Shown piece after piece: positions 46,739 to 55,200 of a stretch of DNA of 64,000 nt. Every line of letters starts with the position of its first letter. The stretch's first letter is position 1. Source of the DNA: Rhodospirillaceae bacterium (GTDB lineage Bacteria; Pseudomonadota; Alphaproteobacteria; UBA8366); assembly GCA_002724395.1 (NCBI GenBank), contig PBOR01000030.1, positions 65,043-129,042 on the forward strand, in the 5' to 3' direction. Under the pieces are notes generated by a model. It had not been told where the DNA came from. It was given only the letters and a program-made list of their open reading frames with translations, and ran no database searches. The position numbers and the translations under genes were made by a program.

Positions 46739-48160
46739 TCAGTAATTCCATTTTAAATTTACGCCAGCGCTATGGCTCTCATATTGTTGAGTGGAATCGT
46801 TCGACCAATTTTGTTCGTAACTATAGCTTCCGACAATATCGATGGCTTCTTGGATGAAGCCTTTATAGGTCAGACTGGGTCTGCTGATAAGGTTCGAATC
46901 ACGCCGCTTCCCGGCGACATCTGCCTCGCTATCGTCGTAAAAACGGCAGAAATAGTTGATGTCCGCTCTAAATAGAAGTTTTTCTAGGAAAGGGATTTCG
47001 TACTGCGCTGAAATAGCCGGTTCAATATAACGGAAACGATCTTGCCTAGCATTGTTGTACGTTAGGCCCGGTGTCAGGAAAAAGTAATCACCTTTCTGTA
47101 AAAGACTATAGAGCGCTAAGGTAGCGGATAATTGGGCCTCGGCAGCATTTCTACCTTTAAATTCCGATGAAAAGTTCTCTCGGCTTATTTTAAACTCAGC
47201 TTTATTGAGCCAATAGCCCTGCAAGTTTTCAATCGATACCGAGGCGCCTCCCGTATCGGAGAACCGCTCATAGTTGAGTAAACTGATTTTTCCAAACGGC
47301 GCGAGAGCTAATTGCCAATTATTCGCTAACGGAAACACTGGGCCCACTTTGAGGCTCAGGCGATTAAAATCGCTGTCACGATCCCTAAGATAAAGGTCAC
47401 CATAGACGAAAAGATCGGTGCGCAGCCGGAAATCGTGCATTTTACCTAACATTCGTTCATCGAAAAACGAGCCGGATGCATTAAGAATAGTACTATTAGT
47501 GCGTGGAATGATATCCGGCCTACCGCTAGCACCGCTCGCATAGCGAAAGCCGCCATCAAATGAGAGAGTTGTTTTCGTGCTATTAACATTGGTGGTGGTT
47601 TTGCCGTTATCCACATCGTGTTTTGAACGCAGTAATAGCTCTTTGGTGGTGGCGGGACCAAGAATGGATGAAATTCGCTCGAACCCTGCTTTGGCGGCCG
47701 CATTATTATGATCGACGCGGAGCGCGCGCTGATAGGCAAGTAACGCCTTAAATTTAGTACCTTCAGCTTCCATCAATTGAGCGTAGCGTAAATTGAGGGC
47801 GATATTACCTGGGTCTTGCTGCAGTGCTAAATAAACCTGGTTGCTATTCGGTGCGGCGACGGCTTTTTGGACGGTCTGACCGTAAAAAGCATTATACGCA
47901 CGAACATAATCTTCGTAGGTGGCGATCGCATAATTGTAATAAGAATTAATTAGATCGGACCGTTTGGTGAGCAGAGAGTGTTCGTAATTCACACGTGCCA
48001 ACTGGGCCAGATTGTAGTAGTGCAGAGGTAGCTCTCTCGCTTGCGCGCACCCCAACCACGCCACCATTATGACTAATAATGCGGATATAAACCGGCACGG
48101 ACCCCACACCACACACGATCGTACCGGCGACCTTAGCGAAGGTGCGCCCTTACCTATCAT
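46739..48160 (-). CDS. Predicted outer-membrane beta-barrel protein with N-terminal TPR-like helical region
   Basis: A 473-residue protein. The N-terminus has a signal-like stretch (about residues 23-40, ending CAQARE); a shorter start is possible. Residues about 45-160 form a helical TPR-like region (LALQQDPGNIALNLRYAQLMEAEG; ALLAYQRALRVDHNN). From about 195 to the end the pattern alternates polar and aromatic residues, as in barrel strands (RLSLKVGPVFPLANNWQLAL; FFLTPGLTYNNARQD). The chain ends with an aromatic residue (NLKWNY), typical of Bam-inserted barrels. The layout resembles Slam-type or DUF560 proteins, but I do not assign a family. Confidence 0.65.
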   Translation of the reverse strand: MIGKGAPSLRSPVRSCVVWGPCRFISALLVIMVAWLGCAQARELPLHYYNLAQLARVNYEHSLLTKRSDLINSYYNYAIATYEDYVRAYNAFYGQTVQKAVAAPNSNQVYLALQQDPGNIALNLRYAQLMEAEGTKFKALLAYQRALRVDHNNAAAKAGFERISSILGPATTKELLLRSKHDVDNGKTTTNVNSTKTTLSFDGGFRYASGASGRPDIIPRTNSTILNASGSFFDERMLGKMHDFRLRTDLFVYGDLYLRDRDSDFNRLSLKVGPVFPLANNWQLALAPFGKISLLNYERFSDTGGASVSIENLQGYWLNKAEFKISRENFSSEFKGRNAAEAQLSATLALYSLLQKGDYFFLTPGLTYNNARQDRFRYIEPAISAQYEIPFLEKLLFRADINYFCRFYDDSEADVAGKRRDSNLISRPSLTYKGFIQEAIDIVGSYSYEQNWSNDSTQQYESHSAGVNLKWNY

Positions 48161-48199
48161 TTTCTTTTCTTATTCTTTTTGTTTAGTATCCAAGTCTGC

Positions 48200-48288
48200 C
48201 GTTTAACCACCTTGGCTCCCAAGGAAAGTCGCTAAACGTGTCAAACATGGTTCACCACTCACGACAGTAGACCTAGTAGACGTTTAGC
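48200..48288. repeat. Inverted repeats upstream of the outer-membrane protein gene
   Basis: GCTAAACG (48231-48238) and CGTTTAGC (48281-48288) form an 8-bp inverted repeat. A third related half, CGTTTAA, lies at 48200-48206. Between the first and second halves sits a 6-bp hairpin, CCTTGG-CTC-CCAAGG (48210-48224). The region is the 239-base gap between the MmgE/PrpD gene and the barrel gene, both on the minus strand. It may hold an operator; no regulator is known. Confidence 0.3.
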
Positions 48289-48399
48289 TCAAGAATATTC
48301 GGTAAAAACTATTTCGATTTGTAGAGGATTACTTACCACTTATCCGTGATTGAAAGCTCTTATACTTTCGATACTTAAAAAGATTCAAATTTGATTTCC

Positions 48400-49797
48400 T
48401 CATTCCACCGTAGCACTTTGGCTTTTTGTGGCTGGATGTAGCATCAGACTGGTGATTTCCTTTAAATTCCTCTCGTTCTCAAGGTTTTGTAGGCGTTCGA
48501 AAAGAGGTTTGATCGCGTCATATTGTAAAGTTCGGAGCGCGCAATCTTCAAATTTTTCCCAAAGCTCATCATCTCGCATTGGATTACTAAGTCCTCGGCC
48601 TAAATCGACGGCATTATAACTTGAAAATTTTTCCCCATTATTAGTTGTAACAATAACTTCAGCTGCATGGTACGGTTGAGAATCTGGGGTCATATCCGGA
48701 TGTACGCGGGCGTCGACTTTCTTAAGTAATTCACGGATTTTAGGTTGCTCGAAGGCTTCCCGTTCGAAATGGGCGAGTTTTATGCGCCCGTCAAGCAGTG
48801 CTCGGGATACGGTGTACTGCTGACTAAATTTACACTGCAGCGGTGTTTGAGGGTTTGGGTTATTGGTATGGGGCAATCGGAATGGGTGAACGAGGACTTC
48901 AATCTTTTTAATTTGGTCTATTTCGATATTGTTGTCGGCACGTATGCTTAGCGCTGCTTCAATTGGTGGGTGGGTGGCACCACAGCAGGGATGTTTTTTC
49001 AAACCGACACCGACACTTACGAGATCGAATGGATTGCCCCAATCTGCTAGCATTTTATCGACGTTATAGGTGCCAGGTCCGTTAAAGACCTCTAAAAAGC
49101 CTTGTTTGTGTTCGAAAGCGTTATCGTTCGAGGTGAAACCTTCTTTTGCTAGCATGGCGGCATACAAGCCGTTTCGGTTGCCGTGTCCCACATGTAGTGG
49201 TTTCGTCATGGATCCAAAATTAGATTTGATGCCGGATGCTAATGAAGCTGCTATTCCTAGTGCTTTTGCGGTTTGTTCGATACTCAGTCCTAACAGTCGC
49301 GAGGCTGTTGCGGTTGCGCCGAACACGCCAAGTGTTGCGGTCGGGTGCCACCCCTTATCGTAATGATGCATATGGACACCGCGTGCTATGCGCGAAATAG
49401 TTTCCTGACCGACCACATAGGCCAAGATGGCATCCTTACCGTTTATTTCAAGCACGTCGCCGAGTGCAAATATGATAGGCATCACCATTACGGTTGGATG
49501 ACCTCCCATTGTAATAGCCATATCGTCGAAATCGAGTGCATGGGCGGACGTGCCGTTTATCAACACCGCATCTAAGGGATTAGTGCGGTAGTCTCGTCCG
49601 AACACGGCACTAGGTCCTTCGGCACCCGCAAAGCCTGGCATTTTTTCGATGATTTTCACCATGTCTTCTGCTGCGCCAACAAATGCGCAGCCAACCGCAT
49701 CTAGCAGAGCAGTGCGTGCTAACGGAATGGCTTCAGCAGGCAAGTCCTCAAATTTAATCGCATTGATGCGTTCAGCTAAGTCGTATGAAATTGTCAT
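48400..49797 (-). CDS. MmgE/PrpD family protein (second copy)
   Basis: A 465-residue MmgE/PrpD protein from the ATG at 49797 (MTISYDLAERINAI), with GGGAG upstream. A frame extending to 50115 overlaps the next gene and is rejected. Typical parts are ALLDAVGCAFVGA, VLINGTSAHALDFDDMAI, IMPII-type helices, VVGQETISRIARG and the KKHPCCGATHPPIEAAL region. It is only distantly similar to the copy at 16358. It lies 22 bases downstream of the ornithine-cyclodeaminase-family gene in the same direction. Its reaction is unknown: a dehydratase, epimerase or decarboxylase acting on a hydroxy or amino polycarboxylate. Confidence 0.87.
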   Translation of the reverse strand: MTISYDLAERINAIKFEDLPAEAIPLARTALLDAVGCAFVGAAEDMVKIIEKMPGFAGAEGPSAVFGRDYRTNPLDAVLINGTSAHALDFDDMAITMGGHPTVMVMPIIFALGDVLEINGKDAILAYVVGQETISRIARGVHMHHYDKGWHPTATLGVFGATATASRLLGLSIEQTAKALGIAASLASGIKSNFGSMTKPLHVGHGNRNGLYAAMLAKEGFTSNDNAFEHKQGFLEVFNGPGTYNVDKMLADWGNPFDLVSVGVGLKKHPCCGATHPPIEAALSIRADNNIEIDQIKKIEVLVHPFRLPHTNNPNPQTPLQCKFSQQYTVSRALLDGRIKLAHFEREAFEQPKIRELLKKVDARVHPDMTPDSQPYHAAEVIVTTNNGEKFSSYNAVDLGRGLSNPMRDDELWEKFEDCALRTLQYDAIKPLFERLQNLENERNLKEITSLMLHPATKSQSATVE

Positions 49798-49819
49798 CGT
49801 GGATGCTCCCAGGATTGAT

Positions 49820-50923
49820 CTAGTTCCGGATATCTTCCAGAAACCATTCTGATGGGATCTCATTACCGAGTCCCTGTTCTTTGCACTTAAGATACACCGC
49901 CCCGCCGCAAGATGCGAATTGCAGGCCGTTATTGCCTTGGTTTTCGTAATAGGTAATTTGGTCGTCGCTGGTGCGCCCCGGTACGTTGCCGGAAACGAGG
50001 TCCACGAAACATGGTAGCAAATGGTGCGTTTCTTCGCTGGGATCCTTGAAGGGAACACGCTCCAATTCCATGTCAGAACCCGCCACATAGCCGCCAGTGC
50101 CGCCCCCGATAGCATTCATGAATCCCTCACCGTCAGGGAGTTTAATTTTTTCATTACCTTGGCGGATGGCAACGTCGAAGTAATTAATTTGACTTGGGCC
50201 AACTTCAAAATCGTTGAGATTGACGACAAACATACCTGGCTCAAGCCAACCAGCCTCAAAAGTAGGAATCATGCTGTCCGTGCAACTACAAACGATATCC
50301 GAACCTTTCATGGCTTCGTGTGCTGTTTCGACCGGCGTTACCTCGATTCCAAGTTTCGCTGCCATTTTTTTTGCGTAAATATTGCGATTTTCTGGATTAC
50401 GACTGAACACTTTTACGCGTTCGATATCGCGCACACATTTGATGGCCTCTAAGTATGAACACGCCATGCCGCCGGAGCCGATCATGCCGAGCGTTTTGGA
50501 ATTATCACGGGAAAGATATTTAGCGCCAATGGCTGCCGCCCCGCCGACCCGCATATGTTGCAGAATTCCGTCATTCATTATGGCCAATGGTTCGCCATTA
50601 TCGGTGCTGAATAAATAAACTAGGCCGCAATAGGTGCCCGGTTTGACGCAGAATTTGCTTTGATTCGCCACTTCACCTTTTTCGTTCTTAGGCCAGCTCA
50701 TAATATCCGATTTGATACGACTGGCAAAAAAGCCGTTACAGGCGCCCTCAGTGGATCCCCAGCGGAAGTAACTGTCCTCCCATTGGCTTGGTGCATAGAC
50801 ATCGATCCTGGGTCGCAAGACCGACGCGCGCGATGCAAGACCGCGAAAGGCTGCTTCCTGTACATCTATGCAGGTTTGCATATCCAGTGTTTGTTCGACA
50901 ATTTCGTTACTGATAATGAGCAT
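49820..50923 (-). CDS. Ornithine cyclodeaminase / mu-crystallin family protein
   Basis: A 367-residue NAD(P)-dependent protein of the OCD/mu-crystallin family. It has the N-terminal dimerisation part (about 1-130) and a Rossmann domain starting with KTLGMIGSGGMACSYLEAIK (about 143). Also present are IERVKVFSRNPENRNIYAKK and GSDIVCSCTDSMIP. Members act as cyclodeaminases, as imine or ketimine reductases, or as alanine or opine-type dehydrogenases. Its pairing with an MmgE/PrpD gene in one operon recalls the amino-dicarboxylate branch of that family. Its substrate remains open. It diverges from the TauD-type gene. Confidence 0.85.
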   Translation of the reverse strand: MLIISNEIVEQTLDMQTCIDVQEAAFRGLASRASVLRPRIDVYAPSQWEDSYFRWGSTEGACNGFFASRIKSDIMSWPKNEKGEVANQSKFCVKPGTYCGLVYLFSTDNGEPLAIMNDGILQHMRVGGAAAIGAKYLSRDNSKTLGMIGSGGMACSYLEAIKCVRDIERVKVFSRNPENRNIYAKKMAAKLGIEVTPVETAHEAMKGSDIVCSCTDSMIPTFEAGWLEPGMFVVNLNDFEVGPSQINYFDVAIRQGNEKIKLPDGEGFMNAIGGGTGGYVAGSDMELERVPFKDPSEETHHLLPCFVDLVSGNVPGRTSDDQITYYENQGNNGLQFASCGGAVYLKCKEQGLGNEIPSEWFLEDIRN

Positions 50924-50956
50924 TCATTTCCTCTGAAATAACTTTAATGTGTGTGA

Positions 50957-50984
50957 TTGAGAGCAAACCGTATTTGTGTATGCT
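50957..50984 (+). promoter_or_regulatory. Candidate sigma-70 promoter for the TauD-type gene
   Basis: TTGAGA (50957-50962) and TATGCT (50979-50984) are separated by 16 bases, in the divergent gap between the OCD-family gene and the dioxygenase gene. The -10 element lies about 42 bases before the start codon. The match is reasonable but unproven. Confidence 0.35.
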
Positions 50985-51026
50985 TTCAGCTGTATTATGC
51001 CAGGAAAATCTGAAGCGAGGGAGGCT

Positions 51027-51896
51027 ATGAGTATAGAGGTAGTTCCGTTGGACGCTGGGTTGGGAGCGGAGGTGTGCGGACTTGATATTAGTAAGCCCTT
51101 GGATAGACCGACAGTCGCTGCTGTGCGTACGGCTTGGCTGGAGCATTGCGTGCTCCTATTTCGTCAGCAATCACTCAACGATGATCAATTGCTTTCCTTC
51201 ACGAGTCAGTTCGGCGCCTTGGAATTCCCGCCGACCAAGCTTTTAGGCTTGAAAAATAAAATTAATCAAAAGGATGAAGTGCCGCCGGAAATCAACGTTA
51301 TTTCAAATGTAACGGAAAACGGGGTTGCGATCGGCCAGCTGGGTGCCGATGAGTGCGCCTGGCATACAGACAGCGCCTTCGTTGAAATTCCCCCAGCGGC
51401 TAGCCTTCTCTATGCGCTCGAAATTCCATCCCACGGCGGAAATACTTCTTTCTTGAACATGTACAAGGCATGGGAGACTTTAGACCCTGAGGTGCAAAAG
51501 GCAGTGGAAGACCGCGCGGTCAAGCATGATTTTACTTATACAAGCGCTGGTCATCGGCGGAAAGATTATCCGGAGGTGAGTGATCCATCGAAAGCGCCTG
51601 GGCCTACTCACCCGATTGTTCGCACCCACCCCGAAACCAAGCGGAAATGCCTCTATCTTGGTCGTCGCTTAAATAGTTACATCATGGGATTGTCGTTGAA
51701 CGAGAGTGAAGAGCTGTTGGACAAAATATGGCTTAACGCGGTGCGGCCTGAATTCATGTATGAACATGTTTGGGCGGTGGGTGATTTAGTCATGTGGGAT
51801 AATCGTTGCGCCATGCATCGTCGTGAGGCTTTTGATAATACGCAACGCCGGGTCATGCACCGTTCACAGTTGCAGGGCGACCGGCCTTATCAGTAA
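51027..51896 (+). CDS. TauD/TfdA family 2-oxoglutarate-dependent dioxygenase
   Basis: A 289-residue Fe(II)/2-oxoglutarate dioxygenase from the ATG at 51027 (MSIEVVPLDAGLGAEVCG), preceded by GGGAGG. An upstream ATG at 50976 would add 17 residues. The iron ligands are His and Asp in AWHTDSAF (about 112) and a distal His in WDNRCAMHRREAF (about 263). The distal Arg is in RVMHRSQL. The family oxidises taurine, 2,4-D, sulfate esters and many others. Its substrate here is unknown. An MDR oxidoreductase follows after 13 bases, so the two probably act in one pathway. Confidence 0.9.
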   Translation: MSIEVVPLDAGLGAEVCGLDISKPLDRPTVAAVRTAWLEHCVLLFRQQSLNDDQLLSFTSQFGALEFPPTKLLGLKNKINQKDEVPPEINVISNVTENGVAIGQLGADECAWHTDSAFVEIPPAASLLYALEIPSHGGNTSFLNMYKAWETLDPEVQKAVEDRAVKHDFTYTSAGHRRKDYPEVSDPSKAPGPTHPIVRTHPETKRKCLYLGRRLNSYIMGLSLNESEELLDKIWLNAVRPEFMYEHVWAVGDLVMWDNRCAMHRREAFDNTQRRVMHRSQLQGDRPYQ

Positions 51897-51909
51897 AGGA
51901 TTTTTTTAA

Positions 51910-52911
51910 ATGTCCGATGATAACATGCGCGCCATCATCTGTGAGAAATGGTGCGACTATGATGATTTGACGTTGACCGATATGCCCCGACCCGCACTGC
52001 AGCCGGGCCATGTACGCGTCGCCGTTCGCTATGCCGGTGTCAGTTTTGCGACTACATTGGTGGTAGCGGGTAGATATCAGCGAAAGCCGCCATTGCCTTT
52101 CGTGCCTGGTACTGAAATTACAGGTGAAGTGATCGAAGTGGCTGACGATGTGACGCGCTGCAAGGCGGGCGATATCGTATTTGGAGCAATCGATTGGGGT
52201 GGTTATGCGCAAGAGGCGGTGGTGCCTGCGGTCAATCTCCATTTACTGGGTGCGGGTTTGGATATGGCTGCGGCAATAGGTCTCGCGATCTCTTATCCTA
52301 CTTCATATGGTGGGTTGGTATGGCGCGCGAATATTCAACCAGGCGAGTTCTTACTGGTACATGGAGCGGCTGGTGGCGTAGGTCTCGCCGCTGTTGAAAT
52401 CGGCGTGGCTTTGGGTGCCAAAGTGATTGGTGTCGCTAGTTCTGCAGAGAAACGCGCGGTCGTTGAGGCGCGCGGTGCTTCGGCTATTGATGGGGCAGAC
52501 TTTAAAACCCAAGTCATGGGAATGTCCGGTGGGGGCGTCGATGTAGTCTACGACCCGGTCGGCGGCGGCGTGGCGCGGCCGTCTATCAGTTGTCTCAAAC
52601 CCGACGGGAGACTGGTGACCATTGGTTATGCCGGCGGCGATATTCCTGAAATTGGCTTCAACATCCTGTTGGTTAAGAACATTTCCGTAATGGGTTTCAA
52701 TTACGGTGAATATGTTGGCTGGGGCTTAGAGGATTTACGGGATACGTACGCACCACGTGTCAATGCGGCCCAGGCCCAGCTCCTTACCTGGTGGCGAGAA
52801 GGCAAAATCCAACCAACTGTTCATTCGTGTCTGCCTTTAAAGCAATTTCGCGAGGCCATGGCGGAAGTGCAAAAGCGTCGCGCAATTGGGCGCGTAGTGT
52901 TAGAGATTTAG
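51910..52911 (+). CDS. MDR-family NADPH:quinone oxidoreductase-like protein
   Basis: A 333-residue medium-chain dehydrogenase/reductase lacking the zinc-binding Cys cluster, thus of the quinone oxidoreductase or enoyl-reductase type. It has the PFVPGTEITGEVIEVADDV segment and the Rossmann motif VHGAAGGVGLAAVEIG (about 157-172). It also has the NADP-region GASAIDGADFKTQ and VDVVYDPVGGGVARPS. It is 13 bases after the TauD-type gene. Its stop overlaps that of the convergent MFS gene by 4 bases (TTAG at 52908-52911). Confidence 0.86.
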   Translation: MSDDNMRAIICEKWCDYDDLTLTDMPRPALQPGHVRVAVRYAGVSFATTLVVAGRYQRKPPLPFVPGTEITGEVIEVADDVTRCKAGDIVFGAIDWGGYAQEAVVPAVNLHLLGAGLDMAAAIGLAISYPTSYGGLVWRANIQPGEFLLVHGAAGGVGLAAVEIGVALGAKVIGVASSAEKRAVVEARGASAIDGADFKTQVMGMSGGGVDVVYDPVGGGVARPSISCLKPDGRLVTIGYAGGDIPEIGFNILLVKNISVMGFNYGEYVGWGLEDLRDTYAPRVNAAQAQLLTWWREGKIQPTVHSCLPLKQFREAMAEVQKRRAIGRVVLEI

Positions 52912-54104
52912 AAGGCCTGCGCCTCCTTCAGCGAGCGCGATAGTGTGCCGCAGAGTGGCACGGTTAACAGCACGACGCCGGCAACTACATACATAGTGAT
53001 GGTTATGGATGTGACATCTGCGAGATAACCATAGGCCAGCGGTGCAATAAGACCACAGATAGAGCCCAATGTGTATATAAGCCCGTAAGCTCGTGAGTGT
53101 TTTTCGCCTTCGATGAGATCGGGTACTGTGCCATAAATGGCTGATGAAGTCCCATTCAGAAAAATACCAAGGAACGGCAATAGGAAAAAAGCGTAAAGAC
53201 TTGGCGCTAGAACCACAAGGATGATTAAGCCTGCGGTTGAGAACTCGGTTAGCGCGATGGTTTTTGTTACGCCGATGCGTTCGGCAATTACACCGACGGC
53301 AAATTTTCCGCACATCCCGCCGAAGACTGTAACGAGCACGGCGGATGCGGCCCATTCAGTTGAGACGCCCTTTTCGATCATGAGGAAGGCAGCGAAAGTT
53401 AAAAAACCATTGCGTGTGGAATTGTCCAGCGCGGTCACTATGCCAAGCGTTAGAAATCCGGTCTTATGTTTTATGCCCCAGCCGTGAGCGGTTTCCTTTA
53501 TATCCTCATTGGGCGGAATTACAGGAGGGCCACCCACCTGGGCTGCTTTGAGGGAAACAAAAGTTGTGACGGCCATAATAAGCGCAATAGCGCTAAAGGC
53601 GTGGACCGGCGCTTGCCAGGAAAGACCATACCAGGCGGTTGCGACGATCGTAGATCCCAGAAAGGCAAATTTCCCAATGTCACCAAATGCGTTATAGGTG
53701 CCTAGCGCAGTTCGTTGGCCTTCGTTGGGGAAGGCGTTGCTAATAATCGCGGAGGCGAGTGGGTGTTGAAATGCCCCCCCACAGCCGGCGAAAAAAATGA
53801 ACGTTAAGATCATCCAAAAATTATTGGCGAAACCGAGGCCGAGAAAGGCGATGCCGGCGAGTGCCGTGCCAATTGACAACAGAGACCGGGCGCCGGTTCT
53901 TTCTGATAGCATGCCTATTGGAATTTGGAAGGCAGCAGTAGCGGCTTTGTGAACGGCGCGAATCAAACCAACTTCGGCGTAGGTTAGGTTAAATGCTTCA
54001 CGCAGTAGGGGTAGCAAGGCGTAAAACATGTCAACAAGCCCATCATGTAGTACATGTGCGCCATTGCAGGTATGTGCCGCTAACTTTGGATTGGATTTAG
54101 CCAT
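52908..54104 (-). CDS. MFS transporter, fosmidomycin-resistance-like
   Basis: A 398-residue twelve-helix major facilitator closer to classical Fsr proteins than to the six-member array. Helix 1 has HVLHDGLVDMFYALLPLL, where the His-x3-Asp pattern replaces the GHGxTHW motif of the array. Other features are EVGLIRAVHKAATAAFQIPIG, QHPLASAIIS (compared with HPAA in the array), ERTGARSLL, and the second-half GVIAERIGVTK. It is therefore an independent gene, not a detached array copy. It is convergent with the MDR gene and divergent from egtD (121-base gap). Its substrate is unknown. Confidence 0.88.
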   Translation of the reverse strand: MAKSNPKLAAHTCNGAHVLHDGLVDMFYALLPLLREAFNLTYAEVGLIRAVHKAATAAFQIPIGMLSERTGARSLLSIGTALAGIAFLGLGFANNFWMILTFIFFAGCGGAFQHPLASAIISNAFPNEGQRTALGTYNAFGDIGKFAFLGSTIVATAWYGLSWQAPVHAFSAIALIMAVTTFVSLKAAQVGGPPVIPPNEDIKETAHGWGIKHKTGFLTLGIVTALDNSTRNGFLTFAAFLMIEKGVSTEWAASAVLVTVFGGMCGKFAVGVIAERIGVTKTIALTEFSTAGLIILVVLAPSLYAFFLLPFLGIFLNGTSSAIYGTVPDLIEGEKHSRAYGLIYTLGSICGLIAPLAYGYLADVTSITITMYVVAGVVLLTVPLCGTLSRSLKEAQAF

Positions 54105-54225
54105 AGGGGTCTATCGCATAGAGAGCGAAATATTACAAATTTGTGAGGGTCTTAGAAGCTGGGCCGTTTGCGTCATTCAGAGCCTTCCTATAGGTTAAGC
54201 GCTCGTAACAAAATGGTGGTTTTAT

Positions 54226-55200
54226 ATGGCAATTTCTGCGCATTTTGACTCCTTTGAGGACACTGCGTCCGATACGACGGACTTTTTGGCCGATGTTAAA
54301 AGCGGACTAAGTGCTCAAAGCAAGTCATTACCGTGTAAATATTTCTACGACGAAGTAGGTTCCCAATTGTTCGACCGCGTCTGTTACGTGGAGGACTATT
54401 ATCCGACGCGGACAGAGACTACGATAATGGAAGCATATGCGGCTGATATGGCAAAGGCCATCGGGCCTGGTGCGAAGCTTATTGAATATGGTAGTGGGGC
54501 CTCCAAAAAAGTTCGCGTTTTGTTGGACGCCTTGATAGAGCCTGCAGCCTATGTCGCGGTGGATATATCCAAGGAATTTTTACTACAATCCGCCGAAATG
54601 CTAGCGGCTGATTATCCAGCGTTGAACCACCATGCATTATGTGTGGATTTTACAAAACCATTCTCGTTACCGGAGGATGTTATCGCTTCCGGGCATCGTG
54701 CGGTTGGATTTTTCCCTGGCTCTACAATTGGTAATTTCACACGTGACGACGCAAAAGATTTTCTGTCTGGATGCGCCAAAACACTCGGGGAAGGCGGAGG
54801 ATTGCTGATTGGTGTAGACCTTAAGAAGGATAAAAAAGTTCTCAATGCTGCCTACAATGATTCGGATGGTATTACCGAGGCATTCAATTTGAATTTATTG
54901 GAGCGGATAAATCGAGAGTTAGCTGGTACCTTCGATTTAGGTTGCTTTGCTCATCTTGCTTTTTATAACGAGGATGAAGGGCGGATGGAAATGCATTTGG
55001 AAAGTCTTACTGAGCAAACGGTGCAAGTGGGTCAGAATTCGTTTCAGTTCCGCAAAGGCGAGCGTATCCACACGGAGAGCTCTTACAAATACACAATTGA
55101 GGAGTTTCAGGCTCTCGCTACATCATCAGGGTTTTCTGCTGTGAGTGTGTGGACGGACGACAATCTCCTATTCAGTGTTCATTTTTTGGAAGTGAGTTAA
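54226..55200 (+). CDS. egtD: L-histidine N(alpha)-methyltransferase (EgtD family)
   Basis: A 324-residue SAM-dependent methyltransferase that trimethylates histidine to hercynine, the first step of ergothioneine synthesis. It shows KYFYDEVGSQLFDRVCYVEDYYPTRTE-type N-terminal features, here in segments such as YYPTRTETTIM. It also has the SAM motif LIEYGSGASKK (about 84-94), ALCVDFTKPF, FFPGSTIGNF and ERIHTESSYKYTIEEF. No egtB (sulfoxide synthase) or egtE lies next to it, although egtB-egtD is the common arrangement. The stop overlaps that of the convergent CoA-transferase (TTAA). Confidence 0.88.
   Translation: MAISAHFDSFEDTASDTTDFLADVKSGLSAQSKSLPCKYFYDEVGSQLFDRVCYVEDYYPTRTETTIMEAYAADMAKAIGPGAKLIEYGSGASKKVRVLLDALIEPAAYVAVDISKEFLLQSAEMLAADYPALNHHALCVDFTKPFSLPEDVIASGHRAVGFFPGSTIGNFTRDDAKDFLSGCAKTLGEGGGLLIGVDLKKDKKVLNAAYNDSDGITEAFNLNLLERINRELAGTFDLGCFAHLAFYNEDEGRMEMHLESLTEQTVQVGQNSFQFRKGERIHTESSYKYTIEEFQALATSSGFSAVSVWTDDNLLFSVHFLEVS

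Noticed and set aside
52908-54104. Idea that this MFS is a seventh member of the array
   Set aside because: Its first helix has a His-x3-Asp pattern and lacks GHGxTHW, so it groups with classical Fsr-like proteins instead.
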